This document shows, in pieces, positions 5,245 to 7,944 of a stretch of DNA of 7,944 nucleotides. Origin of the DNA: UM-FILTER-42-9 sp038063775 (GTDB lineage: Bacteria; Patescibacteriota; Minisyncoccia; Moranbacterales; UBA2206); assembly GCA_038063775.1 (NCBI GenBank), contig JBBTUK010000005.1, positions 1 to 7,944 on the forward strand, written 5' to 3'. Numbering within the stretch: the stretch's first letter is position 1; each line of letters starts with the position of its first letter. The notes beneath the pieces were generated by a model. That model did not search any database. It had not been told where the DNA came from and saw only the letters and a program-made list of their open reading frames with translations. The position numbers and the translations under genes were made by a program.

Positions 5245-5245
5245 T
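5237..5245 (+). promoter_or_regulatory. Extended -10 promoter for the 138-aa ORF
   Basis: TGATATAAT matches an extended -10 (TGnTATAAT) perfectly and overlaps the stop codon of the NYN gene. The expected start is near 5252, giving an 18-nt leader before ATG 5270. No -35 is evident, which extended -10 promoters tolerate. Confidence 0.45.
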
Positions 5246-5269
5246 GTTTTATTAATTAAATATAAACAT

Positions 5270-5686
5270 ATGGAGAAGTGGACACCGGAAAGTTTAAAAA
5301 AACAAACGAGTCGTGCTACATCAGATGCTGATTTGATTAAAGATGGAGCTAAATATGTCGCTGACAAAGGAGCTGATGAGCCAAGACTTGAAATATCAGA
5401 AAAAACATTAGCAGTCACAAGGGCTTTCAACGAAATTATTGGGGGCTACGATCAGTCTGTCATAGATAGATTTTTTAAAACTTCTGCGGAAGAGTGTATC
5501 CCTACCGAAAATTATGGCGTACTTTGCTTTTATTTAAAGCCGGATGGTAATTTTCAGGGAGTCAAAAAAGAACAATCAGATAATATTAAGATTCCGTTTA
5601 TGGACTTAGAAGAAAAGTATCAAGAAGAACTTGTGAGGCGCTTTAAGTATAAGATTGGGCGAGTCGCAAAAAATATGCAGAAATAA
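5270..5686 (+). CDS. Hypothetical protein, 138 aa, unknown function
   Basis: I do not recognise a named family. The protein starts MEKWTPESLKKQTSRATSDA and continues with DLIKDGAKYV; this opening resembles hypothetical proteins I associate with Parcubacteria, but that is recall, not a search. It is hydrophilic, with probable helices at about 5-30 and 40-75, a short beta-like segment YGVLCFYLKPDGNF (about 82-95), and a basic C-terminal helix (RRFKYKIGRVAKNMQK). It has two cysteines (C76, C86), no membrane helix and no signal peptide. The start is the only good ATG after the NYN stop, 25 bp downstream; no Shine-Dalgarno is seen. It is more AT-rich than pnp and the NYN gene. It could be a nucleic-acid-binding accessory protein given the basic tail and neighbours, but this is speculative. 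Confidence 0.7.
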   Translation: MEKWTPESLKKQTSRATSDADLIKDGAKYVADKGADEPRLEISEKTLAVTRAFNEIIGGYDQSVIDRFFKTSAEECIPTENYGVLCFYLKPDGNFQGVKKEQSDNIKIPFMDLEEKYQEELVRRFKYKIGRVAKNMQK

Positions 5687-5697
5687 GAACATCTTAG

Positions 5698-5726
5698 TTG
5701 ACAATGCCCTATAAAAAGGGTATTGT
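5698..5726 (+). promoter_or_regulatory. Predicted promoter of pnp
   Basis: A consensus -35 TTGACA (5698-5703), exactly 17 bp, then -10 TATTGT (5721-5726). The expected start is near 5733, about 160 nt before the pnp ATG. It begins 12 bp after the stop of the 138-aa gene and overlaps an inverted repeat. Confidence 0.65.
5701..5726. promoter_or_regulatory. 10-bp dyad spanning the pnp promoter (operator or weak terminator)
   Basis: ACAATGCCCT (5701-5710) and AGGGTATTGT (5717-5726) are reverse complements apart from one G:T pair, separated by ATAAAA. The left arm includes the last three bases of the -35 and the right arm includes the whole -10. As DNA this has the geometry of a repressor operator. 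As RNA it is a hairpin just after the upstream stop codon, followed by GTTTCTAT is not a full U-run, so it could also be a weak terminator for the 138-aa gene. Confidence 0.45.
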
Positions 5727-5783
5727 TTCTATATTAACAACTAATTTAAGCTTTATTCTGGCGCGTAACAGGCACGCTTGATT

Positions 5784-5812
5784 AATTTCAAAGCTCAAAT
5801 TTCAAAGCTCAA
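5784..5812. repeat. Two tandem copies of a 14-bp AT-rich unit
   Basis: AATTTCAAAGCTCA occurs at 5784-5797 and again at 5798-5811 without change. It is followed by the palindrome CAAAAATTTTTG (5810-5821) and a series of related ATTTG/TTTGG words to about 5847. It lies in the pnp leader between the predicted start and the gene. Such AT-rich low-order repeats are common between genes in small-genome candidate phyla; no CRISPR-like spacing is present. Confidence 0.75.
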
Positions 5813-5863
5813 AAATTTTTGATATTTGACATTTGGATTTTGGAATTAGTCGGATGTGTTTAT

Positions 5864-5890
5864 AACGTCGCTTGCGTAAGGCAGCACGTT
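5864..5890 (+). promoter_or_regulatory. Hairpin over the pnp ribosome-binding region
   Basis: AACGT (5864-5868) pairs with ACGTT (5886-5890), and after a bulged C, GC (5870-5871) with GC (5884-5885). The loop (5872-5883) exposes TAAGG, the best Shine-Dalgarno match before pnp, which in linear sequence lies 13 nt from the ATG (long). Folding would bring it nearer the start or sequester it. PNPase autoregulates its own leader in E. coli; extending that here is inference. Confidence 0.35.
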
Positions 5891-5894
5891 CTAT

Positions 5895-7944
5895 ATGGAA
5901 CAAAAAAAATGGTCCCTCCAGATCGGAGGGAGAATCCTTGAGGTGGAAACCGGACTTTTAGCCAGCCAAGCCAATGGGTCAGTAACTGTGCGCTACGGCG
6001 ATACGGTCGTTTTAGCCGCTGCCGTGATGAGCAAAGCCGCTTCCAAAATAAGCGGTTATTTTCCGCTGATGGTGGATTACGAAGAGCGGTATTATGCCGC
6101 CGGAAAAATCAAGGGCTCGCGCTTCATTAAAAGAGAAGGCCGTCCATCCGACGAAGCGGTGCTCACCGGCCGAGTGGTGGACCGGACTATCCGGCCGCTT
6201 TTCAATCCGCGCATGAGAAACGATGTCCAGGTGATCGTTACGGTCCTTTCCATTGACGGCGAAAATGATCCGGGCGTAATTTCCATGATTGCCGCTTCCG
6301 CCGCCCTGGCCCTTTCCAATATCCCTTGGAATGGCCCGATTGGCGCGGTGCGCGTGGGACTAGTAAACGGCGACCTTATCTTAAACCCCGTAAACGGCGA
6401 ATTGAAAGAGGGCGATCTGGATCTAATTTTATCCGGCACTCAAGAAAAAATTAATATGGTTGAGGCCGGCGCCAAAGAAGTGCCGGAGGAAAAATTGCTG
6501 GAAGCTTTTGCTTTCGGAGCTGAAGGCGCCAAAAAAATTGCCGCTTTTATCACAGAAATTGCCAAAGAAGCCGGACGGCCCAAAGCGTTGCCGGCGCTAC
6601 TTGCCGGTTCGCCGGAATTTGAGGCTAAAATAAAGGAATTCCTCTTGCAGGCAGGCTTGGCGGAAGCACTTTACGACCCGGATAAAAATGTGGTGGACGA
6701 AAAAACAGAAGCGATAAAAGAAAAGATGGCGGTTTACATCAAGCAAAACTTTTTCACCGGAGATGACGCGGAATTGGTAAAAATGAACGAAATTTCCAAC
6801 CAGATTCTGGACGAAGTTTCCGATGAAGTCGTGCATAAAAATATATTGGAGAAAGAATTAAGACCGGATGGAAGAAAACTCAACGAGATAAGAAAGATCG
6901 AATGCGCGGTGGGAATACTGCCCAGAACGCACGGCACCGGACTTTTCACCCGCGGAGAAACTCAAGCTTTGACCGTCACTACGCTGGGATCACCCGGCGA
7001 CGAGCAAGTCATTGATACGATGGAAGTGGATATGAAAAAAAGATACATCCACCATTACAATTTTCCTCCTTTTTCGGTAGGTGAAGTGCGTCCAATGAGA
7101 GGACCGGGTCGTCGCGAAGTGGGACATGGCGCGCTGGCTGAAAAAGCTTTGGTGCCGGTTCTTCCGGACAAAGACACGTTTCCCTATACCACTCTATTGG
7201 TTTCTGAAATTCTTTCTTCCAACGGCTCATCTTCCATGGCTTCTGTTTGCGGATCTACCCTTTCCCTTATGGACGCCGGCGTGCCGATCAAAAGGCCGGT
7301 GAGCGGAATTGCCATGGGAATTATCGTCGGATCAGATACTAATTTTAAAGTTTTGACCGATATTCAGGGTCTAGAAGATCATTATGGTGATATGGATTTC
7401 AAGGCCGCCGGCACCGAAAAAGGCATCACGGCCCTCCAAATGGATGTGAAGCTGGACGGCGTGACACTATCAATGCTTAAAGAGGTTTTGGCTCAATCAA
7501 AGGAAAATCGCGCGGAAATTTTGCAAAAAATGCTCTCCGTTATTCCGGAACCGAGGCATGAAATGTCCCAATATGCCCCAAGAATCATCATTATGCACAT
7601 CAATCCGGAGAAAATTCGCAACGTTATCGGCACGGGTGGTAAAATTATCAATGAAATTATTGATGAAACCGGCGTGCAGATTGACATTGAAGACGATGGC
7701 TCGGTCTTTATCACTTCGCCCGATGCGGAGGCCGCCAAAAAAGCCCAGGAGTGGATCGATAACCTGACTCACGAAGTAAAAGCCGGGGAAGTATTCAACG
7801 CTAAGATAACCCGCATCATGAATTTTGGCGCTTTTGCCGAAATTTTACCGGGGCAAGAAGGCCTCATCCATATTTCCGAACTAGCTGAACGCCGAGTGGA
7901 GAAAGTTGAAGATGTAGTGAAAATTGGCGACATTATTCCGGTCA
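5895..7944 (+). CDS. pnp: Polyribonucleotide nucleotidyltransferase (PNPase), 3' end cut by window edge
   Basis: 683 codons are visible, open to the right edge. The N-terminal RNase PH domain begins MEQKKWSLQIGGRILEVETG and has YEERYYAAGKIKGSRFIKRE (about 57-76) and VVDRTIRPLF. An all-helical linker covers about 220-310. The second RNase PH domain has RPDGR, PRTHGTGLFTRGETQ, GPGRREVGHGALAEKAL (phosphate-binding) and SSNGSSSMASVCGSTLSLMD. The catalytic metal-binding pattern EDHYGDMDFK supplies D495, D501 and K503, equivalent by motif to E. coli D486, D492 and K494. The KH domain has GTGGK (579-583), and an S1 domain starts near 631 (GEVFNAKITRIMNFGAFAEI) and is cut after GDIIPV, perhaps 15-40 residues from the end. 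PNPase is a trimeric phosphorolytic 3'-5' exoribonuclease that can also add tails. The start matches family N-termini. All core motifs are intact. Confidence 0.99.
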   Translation, partial: MEQKKWSLQIGGRILEVETGLLASQANGSVTVRYGDTVVLAAAVMSKAASKISGYFPLMVDYEERYYAAGKIKGSRFIKREGRPSDEAVLTGRVVDRTIRPLFNPRMRNDVQVIVTVLSIDGENDPGVISMIAASAALALSNIPWNGPIGAVRVGLVNGDLILNPVNGELKEGDLDLILSGTQEKINMVEAGAKEVPEEKLLEAFAFGAEGAKKIAAFITEIAKEAGRPKALPALLAGSPEFEAKIKEFLLQAGLAEALYDPDKNVVDEKTEAIKEKMAVYIKQNFFTGDDAELVKMNEISNQILDEVSDEVVHKNILEKELRPDGRKLNEIRKIECAVGILPRTHGTGLFTRGETQALTVTTLGSPGDEQVIDTMEVDMKKRYIHHYNFPPFSVGEVRPMRGPGRREVGHGALAEKALVPVLPDKDTFPYTTLLVSEILSSNGSSSMASVCGSTLSLMDAGVPIKRPVSGIAMGIIVGSDTNFKVLTDIQGLEDHYGDMDFKAAGTEKGITALQMDVKLDGVTLSMLKEVLAQSKENRAEILQKMLSVIPEPRHEMSQYAPRIIIMHINPEKIRNVIGTGGKIINEIIDETGVQIDIEDDGSVFITSPDAEAAKKAQEWIDNLTHEVKAGEVFNAKITRIMNFGAFAEILPGQEGLIHISELAERRVEKVEDVVKIGDIIPV
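5913..5931 (+). promoter_or_regulatory. Perfect hairpin in the first codons of pnp
   Basis: TCCCTCC (5913-5919) and GGAGGGA (5925-5931) pair perfectly around AGATC, 16 nt after the first base of the ATG. The right arm encodes the conserved Gly-Gly of the IGGR motif, so part of it is constrained by the protein; the left arm (Ser-Leu codons) is free at synonymous positions and still complements it. It could slow initiation or mark a processing site. Confidence 0.4.

Noticed and set aside
4852..5430. A 192-residue minus-strand open frame
   Set aside because: Antisense to the NYN gene and the start of the next gene; the NYN protein has clear conserved residues.
5784..5850. CRISPR-like or phage attachment repeat
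   Set aside because: Only two 14-bp units with no spacers, no cas genes and no integrase in the window.

Overview
The window looks like a metagenome-derived scaffold from a small-genome bacterium, most likely of the Candidate Phyla Radiation / Patescibacteria (Parcubacteria-like). The hints are an IF-2 with almost no N-terminal extension, near-absent Shine-Dalgarno sequences, AT-rich intergenic repeats, a tRNA gene without encoded CCA, two small lineage-type proteins I cannot name, and a 100-N scaffold gap. TGA ends at least one gene (DUF4446), so the UGA=Gly code of Gracilibacteria/Absconditabacteria is not in use. The lineage is an inference from style, not from a marker phylogeny.

Left arm, minus strand (about 3565 down to 1): a promoter at 3537-3565, a membrane-anchored DUF4446 protein, infB (IF-2), rbfA and an nrnA-like DHH phosphoesterase that runs off the left edge. 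A run of exactly 100 N (1185-1284) removes the 3' end of infB and the 5' end of rbfA; an open reading frame that appears to run through it is an artefact.

Centre (3516-4019): a tRNA-Ser(CGA) on the minus strand inside a highly structured non-coding region. It includes a flanking inverted repeat that extends the acceptor stem, a double-hairpin repeat related to one found again after rpsO, and a GC-rich hairpin cluster.

Right arm, plus strand (about 3964 to the right edge): a promoter and a small unknown helical protein, rpsO (S15) with a clear intrinsic terminator, an NYN/LabA-type putative ribonuclease, an unknown 138-residue protein, and pnp (PNPase) behind its own promoter and a roughly 160-nt leader; pnp runs off the right edge inside its S1 domain.

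Together the genes form a 30S-assembly/initiation and RNA-decay neighbourhood: IF-2, RbfA and S15 on one side of the theme, NrnA (nanoRNA hydrolysis), the NYN protein and PNPase on the other. They are parts of the widespread nusA-infB-rbfA-(nrnA-truB-ribF)-rpsO-pnp cluster, but here broken into two divergent arms, with nusA, truB and ribF not visible and an NYN gene placed between rpsO and pnp. No mobile element, CRISPR array or defence system was found.
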